64,000 bases of DNA, from the NCBI GenBank assembly GCA_965603725.1, contig CBFDEC010000009.1, positions 1-64,000 on the forward strand, in the 5' to 3' direction. Source of the DNA: JAGGSN01 sp965603725 (lineage in GTDB: Bacteria > Zixibacteria > MSB-5A5 > UBA10806 > 4484-95). Position 1 is the first letter of the stretch, and each line of letters starts with the position of its first letter. This document shows positions 9,712-18,914 of this stretch, one piece after another. The notes below the pieces were generated by a model, which was not told the origin of the DNA, made no database searches, and worked only from the letters and a program-made list of their open reading frames with translations. A program made the position numbers and the translations under genes.

Positions 9712-10110
9712 TTAAAGGGTTGCAAAATCGGATTTTGATGATCCGGCCGGCAATGCACAATATTTGTTCATTGCCCTACTATGGTTGTGCAGTGGGTGAT
9801 TACACTGCATAGATACCCACAGCAAGCTGCGGGAATCTATACGACCTGATGACACAAAACATGAACCTATCTTAACAGGCGGGACATTCTTGTCCCGCAG
9901 GCGGGTTAGAAAACCCGCCCTGTTAGATTTGGGATATGCCTTCCGCGTTTTTTGTGGTTGGTGTATGTCCCCATGCACCAACAAGCAAGAGTAAGGCATG
10001 CCTTGCATGCGTCAGGATGGAAACCCGCCTGGGGCGGGTGACATCCTGACGCTACGGCCATAAACCCTCAGGATGTCGTTCCTTCCATCCTGAGGGACAA
10101 TTACAAGTCC
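9712..10110. repeat. Intergenic hairpin repeats
   Basis: No gene is supported. 9861-9925 is an inverted copy of 6537-6602, 9954-9985 is a copy of the 'GGTTGGTGTATGTCCCCATG' element, and 10008-10105 is a copy of the 'GCGTCAGGATGGAAA ... TTCCATCCTGAGG' element. Near 9825-9845 is 'CAGCAAGCTGCGGGAATCTAT', close to 25190-25205 ('CAGCCTGCTGCGGGAATCTAT'). Confidence 0.8.
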
Positions 10111-10122
10111 CCGACCTACTGC

Positions 10123-11460
10123 CTATCCATCCAATCCATACTGTTTCATCTTATTGCGAATAGTATTGCGATGGATGCCCAGCAGAGCGGCGGCTTCTAT
10201 CTGGTTCCCCTGTGTTCTCCGTAGGGCTTCGGCAATTGCCTGTTTTTCCAGTTCGGCCAGGTTCAAGTTATCGGTTATCATTTTCTGGTCTGGATCTATC
10301 GGTTCAAATGCCAGCAGACTGTCAGTATCTATCAATTCCAATCGCGATAAAACAACCGCCCTCTCGATAGCGTTTTCCAGCTCGCGAACGTTGCCCGGCC
10401 AGCTATGCGACATTATAATATCTTTAGCCTGCGGAGTAATCCCCTTGATAGATTTGCCGGTTCTGGCAGCAAACTTCTTAATAAAAAAATCAACCAGGGG
10501 CATGATATCATCTTTTCTTTCACGGAGCGGCGGCATATCCAATGGGATAACATTAAGCCTGTAATAAAGGTCCTCCCTGAAAGAACCGTCTTTGACTTTG
10601 CTTTCAAGGTTGCGGTTGGTGGCGGTTATCAGCCGAATATCGACGTTGACCACTTCTACGCCGCCCAGCCGCTCGAACGATTTTGTTTCCAACGCCCGCA
10701 GTAATTTCACCTGGACAGGCAAGGGCAGATCGCCAATTTCATCTAAAAACAGCGTCCCTTTATTGGCCAGTTCAAAGCGTCCCAACCGTCTCTTAACAGC
10801 GCCTGTAAAAGCTCCCTTTTCATAGCCAAATAGCTCGGATTCCAGCAATGTTTCGGGCAAAGCGGCACAGTTGACAGCCAGAAACGGTCCGTTTTTCTGG
10901 GGGGAACTGTGATGAATCGCTCTAGCTGCCAGTTCTTTGCCGGTTCCCGATTCACCCCGGATTAATACTGTTGAATCAGACTTTGCGATAACGGTAATAT
11001 CAGCCAGGACCTTTTTAAAGGCGCTGGATTCGCCAATCAACTCCGGAAAATCTTCTATCTCTTCCAGCTTTCTTTTAAGGTAACGGTTTTCAGCAATCAG
11101 GAGCTGGCTTTTTTCAATTTTCTTTAAGATCAACGCTAACTGTTCAAGGTTTACCGGCTTTATTAAATAATCTGTGGCTCCAGCTTTCATTGCCTCGACA
11201 GCGTTTTCGACTGTGGCAAAGGCGGTTATCACTATCACCTGGGTATCGGGATGAATTTTCATGATTTCTCTTAAAAGGGTCAACCCATCCATCTCAGGCA
11301 TGCGCATGTCGGTGATGGCAACCTCGACTCCTCTGTCAACGAGCATTTTCAGCGCTGTCGGACCGGATGATGCATCTTTAACATCATGACCCTGCTTTTT
11401 CAAATATCCAGTTAGAAGTCTGCGCTGACTGTCTTCATCATCAATAACCAGAATTCGCAT
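10123..11460 (-). CDS. Sigma-54-dependent NtrC-family response regulator
   Basis: 445 residues. Receiver domain 1-120 with phospho-acceptor Asp51 ('ITDMRMPEMDG'). The AAA+ domain (about 140-370) has Walker A GESGTGKE, an intact GAFTGA sigma-54 contact loop ('GYEKGAFTGAVKRR') and the arginine-finger region ('NVIPLDMPPLRERKDD'). A C-terminal Fis-type helix-turn-helix follows ('AAALLGIHRNTIRNKMKQYG'). It should activate sigma-54 promoters on phosphorylation by the kinase encoded two bases upstream (11463-13481). Its target genes cannot be told from this window. Confidence 0.96.
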   Translation of the reverse strand: MRILVIDDEDSQRRLLTGYLKKQGHDVKDASSGPTALKMLVDRGVEVAITDMRMPEMDGLTLLREIMKIHPDTQVIVITAFATVENAVEAMKAGATDYLIKPVNLEQLALILKKIEKSQLLIAENRYLKRKLEEIEDFPELIGESSAFKKVLADITVIAKSDSTVLIRGESGTGKELAARAIHHSSPQKNGPFLAVNCAALPETLLESELFGYEKGAFTGAVKRRLGRFELANKGTLFLDEIGDLPLPVQVKLLRALETKSFERLGGVEVVNVDIRLITATNRNLESKVKDGSFREDLYYRLNVIPLDMPPLRERKDDIMPLVDFFIKKFAARTGKSIKGITPQAKDIIMSHSWPGNVRELENAIERAVVLSRLELIDTDSLLAFEPIDPDQKMITDNLNLAELEKQAIAEALRRTQGNQIEAAALLGIHRNTIRNKMKQYGLDG

Positions 11461-11462
11461 TG

Positions 11463-13481
11463 TTACCTCTTTAAGGGGATAGTTAGAATAAATTTAGTTG
11501 GTCCGCCGGATCGAGACTCAACGCTAAGATCACCGCCATGATCGATTGCCGACTTATAAGCGGTTGCCAGACCCAAACCTGTCCCGGATACCTTGGTTGT
11601 GTAAAATGGTTTGAATAGATTATTTATCTGTTCGGCGGCAATTCCCGGTCCATTATCTTCAATCTGTATAATCAAATTATTGGCGTCAAATTTTGCAGTT
11701 ATCTCGATACTGCCATTTTTGTCGATCGCTTCAATAGCGTTCTTAATAAGGTTCGAAAGGATACCTTTAAAAGCGATTTCGTTTATTGAAGCTTTACCCT
11801 TGCTGAGTTCCGCCTTGATTCTGATATCACGTTCAGCGGCCTCATATTGATAAAGAGCAATTACCTGCTCGATAACCGGTTTTATATCTGTCTCTTTACA
11901 TTCAAGTCTGCCGAATTTTGCCGCCTGCAGTATTTTTTCTATAATAACATTCAGTTTATTTAACTCATTTTTAAAAGTAGTCATGAAATCTTTATAATCG
12001 CCTTCTCCGTCCGTCACAGTAACTTCATTTTCCATACGTTGAATTACCATGCCGATTGCATTTAAAGGGTTGCGGATATCATGCGCCAGTCCGGCGGCTA
12101 CAGTGCCAAGCTCCGATAGACGGTGAGCCTGTTGCGCCTGACGCTCCAAGGCCAGTTTTTCAGATACATCATGAGCGACTACGATTACTCCTGTTGCCTC
12201 GCCTTTGTCGTCTACTAAAGCGCTGGTAGAAACCAGCAGGTCAATCTGACCGGTCCTGCCCCTGATTTGCGTTTCAAAGCTTATTGGTCTCTTATTATTA
12301 AGAACTTCTCTGACCTTGAATGGGTCATCGGGGAAGTATCGGCTATAATCCCACTGTTTAGGCCGACCATCGGGAAGACCAAAATGCTTCCTTGCCAAGA
12401 CATTGGCTGTAGTGATTTTCAATTGTTCATCGGTCGATAACACAATTCCGGCGATTGAGTCATGCAATGACAATGAGATTGCACGCGCGCGATTTAATGC
12501 ATTTTCCATAATATTCAGATTTTGAAAGCCGACTACTATTGCAAAACCTACCAGGCCAAGCGCTACCAGCAGCGCTACAAACAGCCAGACCTGCTTTCGA
12601 AAATTTGCATTTAGTTGACGGTATCCATACAGAGACAGCCCCACCCGAAAAAGGCCATAGAACTCCTCACCGGAGTTGAATGTCTGGACTACCTCGAGCG
12701 CTTTTCTATCTTGGAAGTCGACCAGCCGATACAGAACACTGTCGGCATCCAGCGCTCTGGTTAAAAACGGATCGTCCTCGATACGGTCGGTCTGTGAAAT
12801 CTGCTTGGAGGCAAAAACAATGCCCTCGAGATTTTGCAGCATGATATACTCGATGCCTGCCTCCTGTGAAAGCTGGTTTAAAAGATATGCCAGCGACAGC
12901 TTGCGATCGGCATACTGCCCCACTGCCCAGGGATATATAATATATACAAATAAATCATTTTTATATGGCAGCATGCTAAACAGGTAGTGTCTTTCCTGAA
13001 CCTGGTATAAATCGAAGATGATATCAAATGGCTCATCGAGTTTGATATTGTCTAAAAAATATTCCCCAAGACTGTCTAATGCCGGGGTGACGCTTCGGGG
13101 TTCGTCCTTTATGTTAACAATCTCAGTTTTATGCTGGTTATATAGGGAGACCCGCGCCAATCCCAGTTCGGCTTTAAGCAGTTCTATAAGTTCCAGATTG
13201 GTTTTATATGAACCGTTTTTAATAACCAGATTGACCTCGGCAATTATTTTGTCAATGGCGATATCGGTAAACTGCCTCTCTGAAGCTATTATATTCGAGG
13301 CGGAAGAAACAAGAATGGCGGTTAAAGCTCTCCCCTGTTGCTCCAAGCCTGCGAGCGTGGCATTCTGACCGGCTTTAATAGAAAAATAACCCGCGGCAAT
13401 AAGGATCACAGTTAGAAGTATAAAAGAAATCAGCACATAGCGAAGTTTAAGCCCGAAAAAGATATTTAATAGCCTGCTCAT
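11463..13481 (-). CDS. Membrane sensor histidine kinase (NtrB/ZraS-like)
   Basis: 672 residues. Membrane helices at about 13-34 and 300-322 flank a large predicted extracytoplasmic sensor region. A PAS domain follows (about 345-450; 'LSLHDSIAGIVLSTDEQLKITTANVLA'), then a HisKA domain with the phospho-acceptor in 'AAGLAHDIRNPLNAIG'. The HATPase domain has an N box 'NLIKNAIEAI', G1 'DNGPGIA' and G2 'GTGLGLATA'. It is the obvious partner of the NtrC-type regulator two bases downstream. The signal is unknown. Confidence 0.95.
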   Translation of the reverse strand: MSRLLNIFFGLKLRYVLISFILLTVILIAAGYFSIKAGQNATLAGLEQQGRALTAILVSSASNIIASERQFTDIAIDKIIAEVNLVIKNGSYKTNLELIELLKAELGLARVSLYNQHKTEIVNIKDEPRSVTPALDSLGEYFLDNIKLDEPFDIIFDLYQVQERHYLFSMLPYKNDLFVYIIYPWAVGQYADRKLSLAYLLNQLSQEAGIEYIMLQNLEGIVFASKQISQTDRIEDDPFLTRALDADSVLYRLVDFQDRKALEVVQTFNSGEEFYGLFRVGLSLYGYRQLNANFRKQVWLFVALLVALGLVGFAIVVGFQNLNIMENALNRARAISLSLHDSIAGIVLSTDEQLKITTANVLARKHFGLPDGRPKQWDYSRYFPDDPFKVREVLNNKRPISFETQIRGRTGQIDLLVSTSALVDDKGEATGVIVVAHDVSEKLALERQAQQAHRLSELGTVAAGLAHDIRNPLNAIGMVIQRMENEVTVTDGEGDYKDFMTTFKNELNKLNVIIEKILQAAKFGRLECKETDIKPVIEQVIALYQYEAAERDIRIKAELSKGKASINEIAFKGILSNLIKNAIEAIDKNGSIEITAKFDANNLIIQIEDNGPGIAAEQINNLFKPFYTTKVSGTGLGLATAYKSAIDHGGDLSVESRSGGPTKFILTIPLKR

Positions 13482-13668
13482 GGTTAGATGATATATCAGT
13501 TCGGAAAAAGTGTCAAGCAGATAGGCGACGGTTGATTATTTAACATGCATTATCATCATACTATTTCAAGTTTTTGAGTATCAGCGGGATACTCTGAAGA
13601 TAGCATGCCATGTCGTCATTAACATATTTCAAAAGGAAATGATTGCATTAACCGCTGGCATCAAAACC

Positions 13669-13697
13669 TTGACAAATCCAATATTTGAAGCTATTAT
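13669..13697 (+). promoter_or_regulatory. Sigma-70 promoter of the lemA gene
   Basis: TTGACA at 13669-13674 and TATTAT at 13692-13697 are separated by 17 bases. Transcription would start near 13704, leaving a leader of about 44 bases with AAGGAG before the ATG at 13748. It may also drive the RNase P RNA downstream. Confidence 0.7.
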
Positions 13698-13747
13698 GGA
13701 AATATGAATGTTTTTTAAAGGTGGCGTGTGCTCAAAAAGGAGATAAT

Positions 13748-14335
13748 ATGGCATTATCTAAGGGATGTTTGTTTGGGCTTATTATTACTGCTATAATAGC
13801 ATTTTTTCTGCTTCTTTTCGGCGGCTTTCTCATGATTTCATATAATAAACTTGTTAACCTTGATGAGGGGATCACCGCCGCCAATGAAGAGATTGAAAAC
13901 CAGCTTCAGCGCCGATATGATCTTATACCGAATCTTGTAAATACCGTTAAAGGTTATGCCAGCCATGAGAAGGAACTTTTTGAGCATATCGCCGATGCCC
14001 GCGCCAAGCTTGGCGGAGCCGGCACATTACAGGATAAGTTAAATGCTAATACAGAGTTAGGAGGATTACTAAGCCGTTTGTTAATGATTGTAGAAAATTA
14101 TCCCCAGCTTAAGGCAAATGAAAATTTCATTCGTTTACAGGATGAGCTGGCTGGAACTGAAAATCGAATAGCTGTCGCCAGAGGCCGATATATTAGGTTA
14201 GTAAAAGAATATAACAGCTCAATACGGAGGTTTCCGACGAGTTTTGTTGCTGGAATCTTTAATTTTGAGCAGAGAGAATATATAGAAGTTCCGGAGGAAA
14301 AGAAAGAGGTCCCTGAAGTCGATTTTGGGGGCTAA
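13748..14335 (+). CDS. lemA: LemA family protein
   Basis: 195 residues from ATG 13748, which is preceded by AAGGAG; an upstream in-frame ATG at 13685 sits inside the promoter and lacks a ribosome site. One N-terminal membrane helix (about 8-32) is followed by the LemA hallmark 'LDEGITAANEEIENQLQRRYDLIPNLVNTVKGYASHEKE' (in two pieces: residues about 37-55 and 55-75) and later 'YNSSIRRFPTSFVAGIFNF'. LemA proteins are helical, membrane-anchored proteins of unknown precise role. The gene is followed directly by the RNase P RNA gene. Confidence 0.93.
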   Translation: MALSKGCLFGLIITAIIAFFLLLFGGFLMISYNKLVNLDEGITAANEEIENQLQRRYDLIPNLVNTVKGYASHEKELFEHIADARAKLGGAGTLQDKLNANTELGGLLSRLLMIVENYPQLKANENFIRLQDELAGTENRIAVARGRYIRLVKEYNSSIRRFPTSFVAGIFNFEQREYIEVPEEKKEVPEVDFGG

Positions 14336-14350
14336 ATTAAAGTTAATAAA

Positions 14351-14704
14351 AGGCAGGTCGAGCGGTCGCCCTTTGTTCGCATTTTAGCGGCATGGGGAGG
14401 AAAGTCCGAGCTTTCAAGGGCAGGGCGCCTCGTAACGCGAGGGATTCGAAAGGATACGGAAAGCGCCACAGAAAACATACTGTCCGTACGGATAAAGGTG
14501 AAAAGGTGGTGTAAGAGACCACCGCCCCGATGGAGACATCGGGGGCACGGCAAGCCCCGTCAGAAAGAAAGGCCAAATAGGGGAAAATGAAGTTGCCCGC
14601 TTCGCTTGATTCCCGGGTAGGCCGCTTGAGATTCCGTGTAAACGGCATCCCAGATAGATGACCGCTACCCGTAGGGGTACAGAACTCGGCTTACAGACCT
14701 GCCT
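14351..14704 (+). ncRNA. rnpB: RNase P RNA, bacterial type A
   Basis: The catalytic RNA of RNase P, which trims the 5' leader of pre-tRNAs. Universal segments are visible: 'GGGGAGGAAAGTCCGAGC' near 14394 (P4 5' strand and J3/4) and 'AGATAGATGACCGCTACC' followed by 'ACAGAACTCGGCTTACAG' near 14652-14695 (P4 3' strand). The ends pair as P1: AGGCAGGTC (14351-14359) with GACCTGCCT (14696-14704). The length of about 354 nt fits type A. Two minus-strand open frames across it are spurious. Confidence 0.97.
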
Positions 14705-14734
14705 TATTTTGAGAACTATGAGGATGATTTATAG

Positions 14735-16441
14735 ATGGATCTGAAATGGGTCGTTGCTGATTATATCCATATTGAAGAGGCAAAAAATTTAGCCGGCGAA
14801 TTAGAAATTCCGTTTATTGCGGCAAAAATACTCGTCAGTCGCGGTGTAATTAATTCCGAACAAGCGAACAGCTTTTTAAATCCAACGCTTAATATGCTGT
14901 TTGATCCTTTTATTATGCATGGTATGGAAAAGGGGATTGACAGGGTCATCCAGGCGCTTAAACAGCATGAAAAAATAATGATCTATGGCGATTATGATGT
15001 TGATGGTATTACCAGCGCCTCATTAATGTTCCTTGTTTTAAACCGTCTTGGCGCCGATGTTTCCTATTATCTTCCCAACCGTCTATCAGAGGGTTATGGT
15101 ATTTCCGAAGATGGCCTGGAGGAAGCGTTCAAACGGAATATTAATCTGCTCATATCCGTAGACTGTGGAATCACTGCTATCGATGAGGTTAGGATTGCTA
15201 AAGAAAGAGGGATCGACTGTATCATCACCGACCATCACGAGCCAGGAGCGGAGATTCCTGAAGCCGATGTAATCATTAATCCCAAACTCGATTCTCCGGA
15301 TATGCCGGGCTATGAGATGTCCGCTGTTGGAGTGGCCTTTAAGTTTGCCCAGGCTTTATATCGAAGACTGAAACAGGATGAATCTGAATTAGAACAACAT
15401 CTCGACCTCGTTGCTATGGGTACCGCTGCGGATATCGTTCCCCTGGTTGGGGAAAGCCGTATCCTCACTAAGTTTGGCCTTGACCAGGTTGCTAAAACGA
15501 CCAAACCGGGTCTTAAAGCCCTGATTTTTATATCAGGAATTATGGGGCAGAAAATAGGCACAGGACAGGTGGTATTCATCCTAGCGCCTCGAATAAACGC
15601 AGTTGGCAGGCTTGGGGATGCTATGAAAGCAATTAAACTATTGACAACCAAAGACGAAACCCAGGCTAACGCTATCGCCAGAATTTTAAATGCTGAAAAT
15701 AAACGTCGCAAAAACATCGATGTTCAGACCTTAAATGAGGCGTTAGAACAAATCGAAAAGAATATCGATTTAAAAACCGATAGAGCCATAGTTTTATCCT
15801 CGTCCGGATGGCATCAGGGAGTCATTGGTATTGTAGCCTCTCGTATTGTCGAGAAATTCAACCGTCCGACTGTGATGATAGCCATAGATGGGGATGAAGG
15901 GAAAGGCTCAGCCCGGTCTATTACAGGCTTCCATATTTATGACGCCTTAAGGGAGTGTGATGAATATCTGCTGAGATATGGCGGTCATAAGTACGCCGCC
16001 GGGCTGTCAATCGACCCGGCCAGGATTGACATCTTCCGTGAAAAATTCAACCAGGTATCAACTCGAATGCTTTCCGATGAAGATTTAATTCCCAAACTCC
16101 AGATTGATTCTGAACTCGAGCTCGATTCAATCGACGAGGAGCTCGTTATGGTGCTGGAAAAATTCGCTCCGTTTGGCCCTCAGAACATGAGACCGGTGTT
16201 CGTTACATATCAAACTGAGGTAGTCGGCGCTCCTCAGCGGGTCGGCTCAAACCATCTTAAGTTCAAGGTCCGAAGCGGCAATCGTATATTTGACTGCATT
16301 GGTTTTGGTTTCGGCGATTTCATAAACATGATGCATGAACGCCCGCTTTACGTTGATATCGTCTATGTCCTCGAATTCAACAACTGGGACGGAACCGACA
16401 GGATTCAGCTTCGAATTAGAGATATTAAGCTGAGCGGGTGA
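14735..16441 (+). CDS. recJ: Single-stranded-DNA-specific exonuclease RecJ
   Basis: 568 residues, typical RecJ length. The DHH phosphoesterase motifs are present: 'GDYDVDGITS' (Asp86, 88, 90), 'SVDCGITA' (Asp143) and 'DHHEPG' (Asp166-His168). The DHHA1 region contains 'GGHKYAAGLS' and the C-terminal OB-like domain contains 'FAPFGPQNMRPVF'. RecJ degrades single-stranded DNA 5' to 3' in recombination and mismatch or base-excision repair. GAGGATGA precedes the ATG. It follows the RNase P RNA by 30 bases and may share transcription. Confidence 0.97.
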   Translation: MDLKWVVADYIHIEEAKNLAGELEIPFIAAKILVSRGVINSEQANSFLNPTLNMLFDPFIMHGMEKGIDRVIQALKQHEKIMIYGDYDVDGITSASLMFLVLNRLGADVSYYLPNRLSEGYGISEDGLEEAFKRNINLLISVDCGITAIDEVRIAKERGIDCIITDHHEPGAEIPEADVIINPKLDSPDMPGYEMSAVGVAFKFAQALYRRLKQDESELEQHLDLVAMGTAADIVPLVGESRILTKFGLDQVAKTTKPGLKALIFISGIMGQKIGTGQVVFILAPRINAVGRLGDAMKAIKLLTTKDETQANAIARILNAENKRRKNIDVQTLNEALEQIEKNIDLKTDRAIVLSSSGWHQGVIGIVASRIVEKFNRPTVMIAIDGDEGKGSARSITGFHIYDALRECDEYLLRYGGHKYAAGLSIDPARIDIFREKFNQVSTRMLSDEDLIPKLQIDSELELDSIDEELVMVLEKFAPFGPQNMRPVFVTYQTEVVGAPQRVGSNHLKFKVRSGNRIFDCIGFGFGDFINMMHERPLYVDIVYVLEFNNWDGTDRIQLRIRDIKLSG

Positions 16442-16523
16442 AGCATATTAAAAAGTGAAGTCATGTCTCCCTGGCCCCTGGCCGGGCAGGCAAGCAGGCC
16501 GAAACTGACGTCCTGAAATGGAT

Positions 16524-16563
16524 AAGTGCGGTCAAATGGCTCTAGAATAACTTTACCGCACTT
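16524..16563 (+). repeat. Inverted repeat downstream of recJ
   Basis: AAGTGCGGT (16524-16532) pairs with ACCGCACTT (16555-16563) around a 22-base loop. There is no T-run after it, so it is not a classical terminator; an operator or RNA hairpin is possible. The rest of 16442-16666 shows no gene. Confidence 0.5.
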
Positions 16564-16666
16564 AGAAATACCCTGATGGGTGTTTGAAGATTTAACAAAC
16601 TTTGCAATAGCAAATAGTAAAGCAAATTTTGGAGTAGACTTTTATCATAGGAGGAGATAATAACTT

Positions 16667-18103
16667 ATGAGCAATTGGAAAATAGGAAGTAATATACAGG
16701 GCGATAACTTTGATAGGCCATCAACTATAAAATCTCTCGCAGAACCGGCAATTTCATCGCCGGGGCTGAATGTAAGAGGCATGAAATGTCTGATTATTGC
16801 TGCAGGGAAAGGCAGCCGGCTTAAAAAGATAAGCGACAGCAAACCACTCACGCCCATTTTAGGAGTACCATTAATTGAAAGGGTTATTCGTTCGGCAATA
16901 AAAGCTGGAGCGAATGACTTTTGTGTGGTCACCGGATATCAGGGAGGTAGGGTTCGCGCTTTCCTGGAAGACCTGGCCGGACGGCTGGGGATTCCAATTA
17001 CAACCATCGTTAATAATGTATGGGAAAAAGAAAACGGCTATTCAGTGCTCAGAGCACGGGAATACTTGCGGGAGCCCTTTTTACTACTAATGGCAGACCA
17101 TCTGTTCGATCCGTCTATTGTTCGGGAGTTAATGGAATTTCCAATAGGTGATGATGAGATAATTCTTGTTGTTGATGGCAATACTCATAATTCTCTGGTC
17201 GATATGGAGGACGTTACTCGAGTAAAAACAAAAGATGGAAAGATACTCAAGATTGGCAAGGGTCTGAAAGACCTAAACGGTTTTGACACGGGGATATTCA
17301 TATGCACTCCCGCTATTTTCGACGCACTAGAACAAAGCGCGGGGGACTATGGCGATGCCTCTCTAACGGGAGCCATGCGGGTTCTTTCCGCCGATGGACG
17401 GGCTATAGCGGTCGGAACTAATGGTCACTTTTGGATTGATGTGGATGACCCTGCAGCCTTAAAGCGAGCGGAGAATGCAATCCTGGCCACCCTACGGGAC
17501 AAGCCAAACGACGGCCCTGTCTCACATTATCTTAACCGACCTATATCAATGAGGATTTCCCGCTGGCTGGTAAACCGAAAAATAACCCCCAATCATATAT
17601 CATTGTTCTCATTTTTTTGTTCTGCGCTGGCTGCTGGATTATTTGCTTTTGGCAATTACTCAACCCTGCTTATGGGGGGTGTTTTGGCACAGTGCGCGTC
17701 CATCATCGATGGTTGCGATGGTGAAGTAGGGCGGCTTAAGTCCCAAAGCAGCCGCTATGGAGGGTGGTTTGATGCGGTGCTGGATCGTTACGCCGATGCC
17801 TTACTTCTTTTCGGTCTCATGTGGCACGTTTATACAAACAATGCGAATGGGCTCATCTTATTGACAGGGTTTCTGGCAATTATCGGTTCCTTTATGTTGA
17901 GTTATACGGCTGATAAATATGATAACCTTATGCGTAACCGGATCAATCAAAGTATGAAGTTCCGTCTGGGCCGCGATGCTCGTGTTTTTCTTATATTCCT
18001 CGGTGCAATACTCAATCAGGCTTTCTTGACGCTGGTTTTAATTGCCGTGATAATGAATATTGAAACCATACGTCGGGTAATAGTCTGCCGGAATCATGAA
18101 TAA
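16667..18103 (+). CDS. Fused nucleotidyltransferase / CDP-alcohol phosphotransferase (IPCT-DIPPS-like)
   Basis: 478 residues. The start has GGAGGAGA about 10 bases upstream. Residues about 40-270 form a sugar-phosphate nucleotidyltransferase ('LIIAAGKGSRLKK', 'DSKPLTPILGVPLI', 'MADHLFD', 'FWIDVDDPAAL'). Residues about 285-475 form a membrane CDP-alcohol phosphatidyltransferase with the signature D-x2-D-G-x2-G-R-x8-G-x3-D-x3-D starting at Asp348; Gly stands where Ala is usual. This order matches bifunctional inositol-1-phosphate cytidylyltransferase / di-myo-inositol-phosphate-phosphate synthase. The product could be a CDP-inositol-derived solute or an inositol phospholipid; the substrate cannot be fixed from sequence. 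Confidence 0.88.
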   Translation: MSNWKIGSNIQGDNFDRPSTIKSLAEPAISSPGLNVRGMKCLIIAAGKGSRLKKISDSKPLTPILGVPLIERVIRSAIKAGANDFCVVTGYQGGRVRAFLEDLAGRLGIPITTIVNNVWEKENGYSVLRAREYLREPFLLLMADHLFDPSIVRELMEFPIGDDEIILVVDGNTHNSLVDMEDVTRVKTKDGKILKIGKGLKDLNGFDTGIFICTPAIFDALEQSAGDYGDASLTGAMRVLSADGRAIAVGTNGHFWIDVDDPAALKRAENAILATLRDKPNDGPVSHYLNRPISMRISRWLVNRKITPNHISLFSFFCSALAAGLFAFGNYSTLLMGGVLAQCASIIDGCDGEVGRLKSQSSRYGGWFDAVLDRYADALLLFGLMWHVYTNNANGLILLTGFLAIIGSFMLSYTADKYDNLMRNRINQSMKFRLGRDARVFLIFLGAILNQAFLTLVLIAVIMNIETIRRVIVCRNHE

Positions 18104-18719
18104 CACAGCACGTGCAAAACGAAATATCAGGGCGGTTATTTCAGGTTCCAATGTACCGGAAGATCCACGCCATTCAGAAAACACCCTTGAATGGCTGTTA
18201 AAACTTAATCCCGAAGCGGACCAAGCTTTACAGATCGCCGCTCTTGCGCACGATATCGACAGGGCTGTCGAGCCGCGAAAAGCGCTTCGCTCTGATTACA
18301 TCGATTATGACACATTCAAGGACGCTCATGCGTGTAATGGAGCAAGAATTCTGCAGGAGATCCTGGATAAGTGCGCTGTAGCCAGGTCTATCGCTGATGA
18401 AGCTTGTCGCCTAGTAAGGCTCCATGAGGTTGGCAGCGATCCGCGTTCTGATTTGCTTAAGGATGCAGATAGCATTTCCTTCTTCGAGGTCAATATGCCC
18501 TTGTACTATCAGCGAGAGGGTTGGGAGGAAACCAAGCGACGTTGTATCTGGGGCTATCAGCGCCTTTCGGTGCATATGAAAGAGATTATAAGGAATATAA
18601 CATACCAGGACAACCTGCTGACAAAGTTGCTAAAAGAGGCAATTCAGGCAGTCTGTAAAGATGGTTGTGTAACGCCTGAACGAATGCACAATTCATATCC
18701 CTCAGGATGGAAGTCGTAG
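18096..18719 (+). CDS. HD-domain putative phosphohydrolase
   Basis: 207 residues, start overlapping the previous stop by eight bases, so probably coupled. The HD superfamily pattern is visible: His26, 'AALAHDIDR' (His52-Asp53), 'DAHACNGARIL' (His78), 'LVRLHEVG' (His110) and 'LLKDADSISFFE' (Asp123/Asp125). These residues would bind one or two metals and hydrolyse a phosphate ester. The coupling suggests its substrate lies in the pathway of the neighbouring nucleotidyl/phosphotransferase, for example a phospho-inositol intermediate; this is inference. The last residues and the stop codon fall inside a dispersed hairpin repeat. Confidence 0.75.
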   Translation: MNNTARAKRNIRAVISGSNVPEDPRHSENTLEWLLKLNPEADQALQIAALAHDIDRAVEPRKALRSDYIDYDTFKDAHACNGARILQEILDKCAVARSIADEACRLVRLHEVGSDPRSDLLKDADSISFFEVNMPLYYQREGWEETKRRCIWGYQRLSVHMKEIIRNITYQDNLLTKLLKEAIQAVCKDGCVTPERMHNSYPSGWKS

Positions 18720-18807
18720 ACCTGTAGGGGAACGACATCTCAGACGAGCCGTCCGGCCTGAGGGATTATGCGCTTTAGCGTCAGGATGTCGTAAACTTCC
18801 ATCCTGA
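18702..18807. repeat. Dispersed hairpin repeat copy
   Basis: TCAGGATGGAAGT (18702-18714) is complementary to ACTTCCATCCTGA (18795-18807). The inner sequence has 'GAACGACATCTC' and 'TTAGCGTCAGGATGTCG', shared with the copies near 6600-6690, 6817-6907 and 10008-10105. It overlaps the 3' end of the HD-domain gene. Confidence 0.75.
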
Positions 18808-18858
18808 CGCATCATAAAAAAACATAACATCAGATTCCTCTCCCCTCTCAAAAACTGA

Positions 18859-18887
18859 TTGCTAATATAATCGCATTTTTATATTAT
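18859..18887 (+). promoter_or_regulatory. Probable sigma-70 promoter of meaB
   Basis: TTGCTA (18859-18864), a 17-base spacer and TATTAT (18882-18887); a TATAAT overlaps at 18885-18890. The start of transcription would be about 20 bases before the ATG at 18915. Confidence 0.5.
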
Positions 18888-18914
18888 AATATGCTGTAAC
18901 AAAAGGATTGCGGT

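Noticed and set aside
6537..10105. CRISPR array
   Set aside because: The repeats are dispersed, occur in both orientations, are self-complementary over their whole length and lack regular spacers; no cas gene is present.
14332..14648. Two minus-strand open frames (73 and 101 residues)
   Set aside because: They lie entirely over the RNase P RNA gene, have no family features, and are explained by its GC-rich helices.
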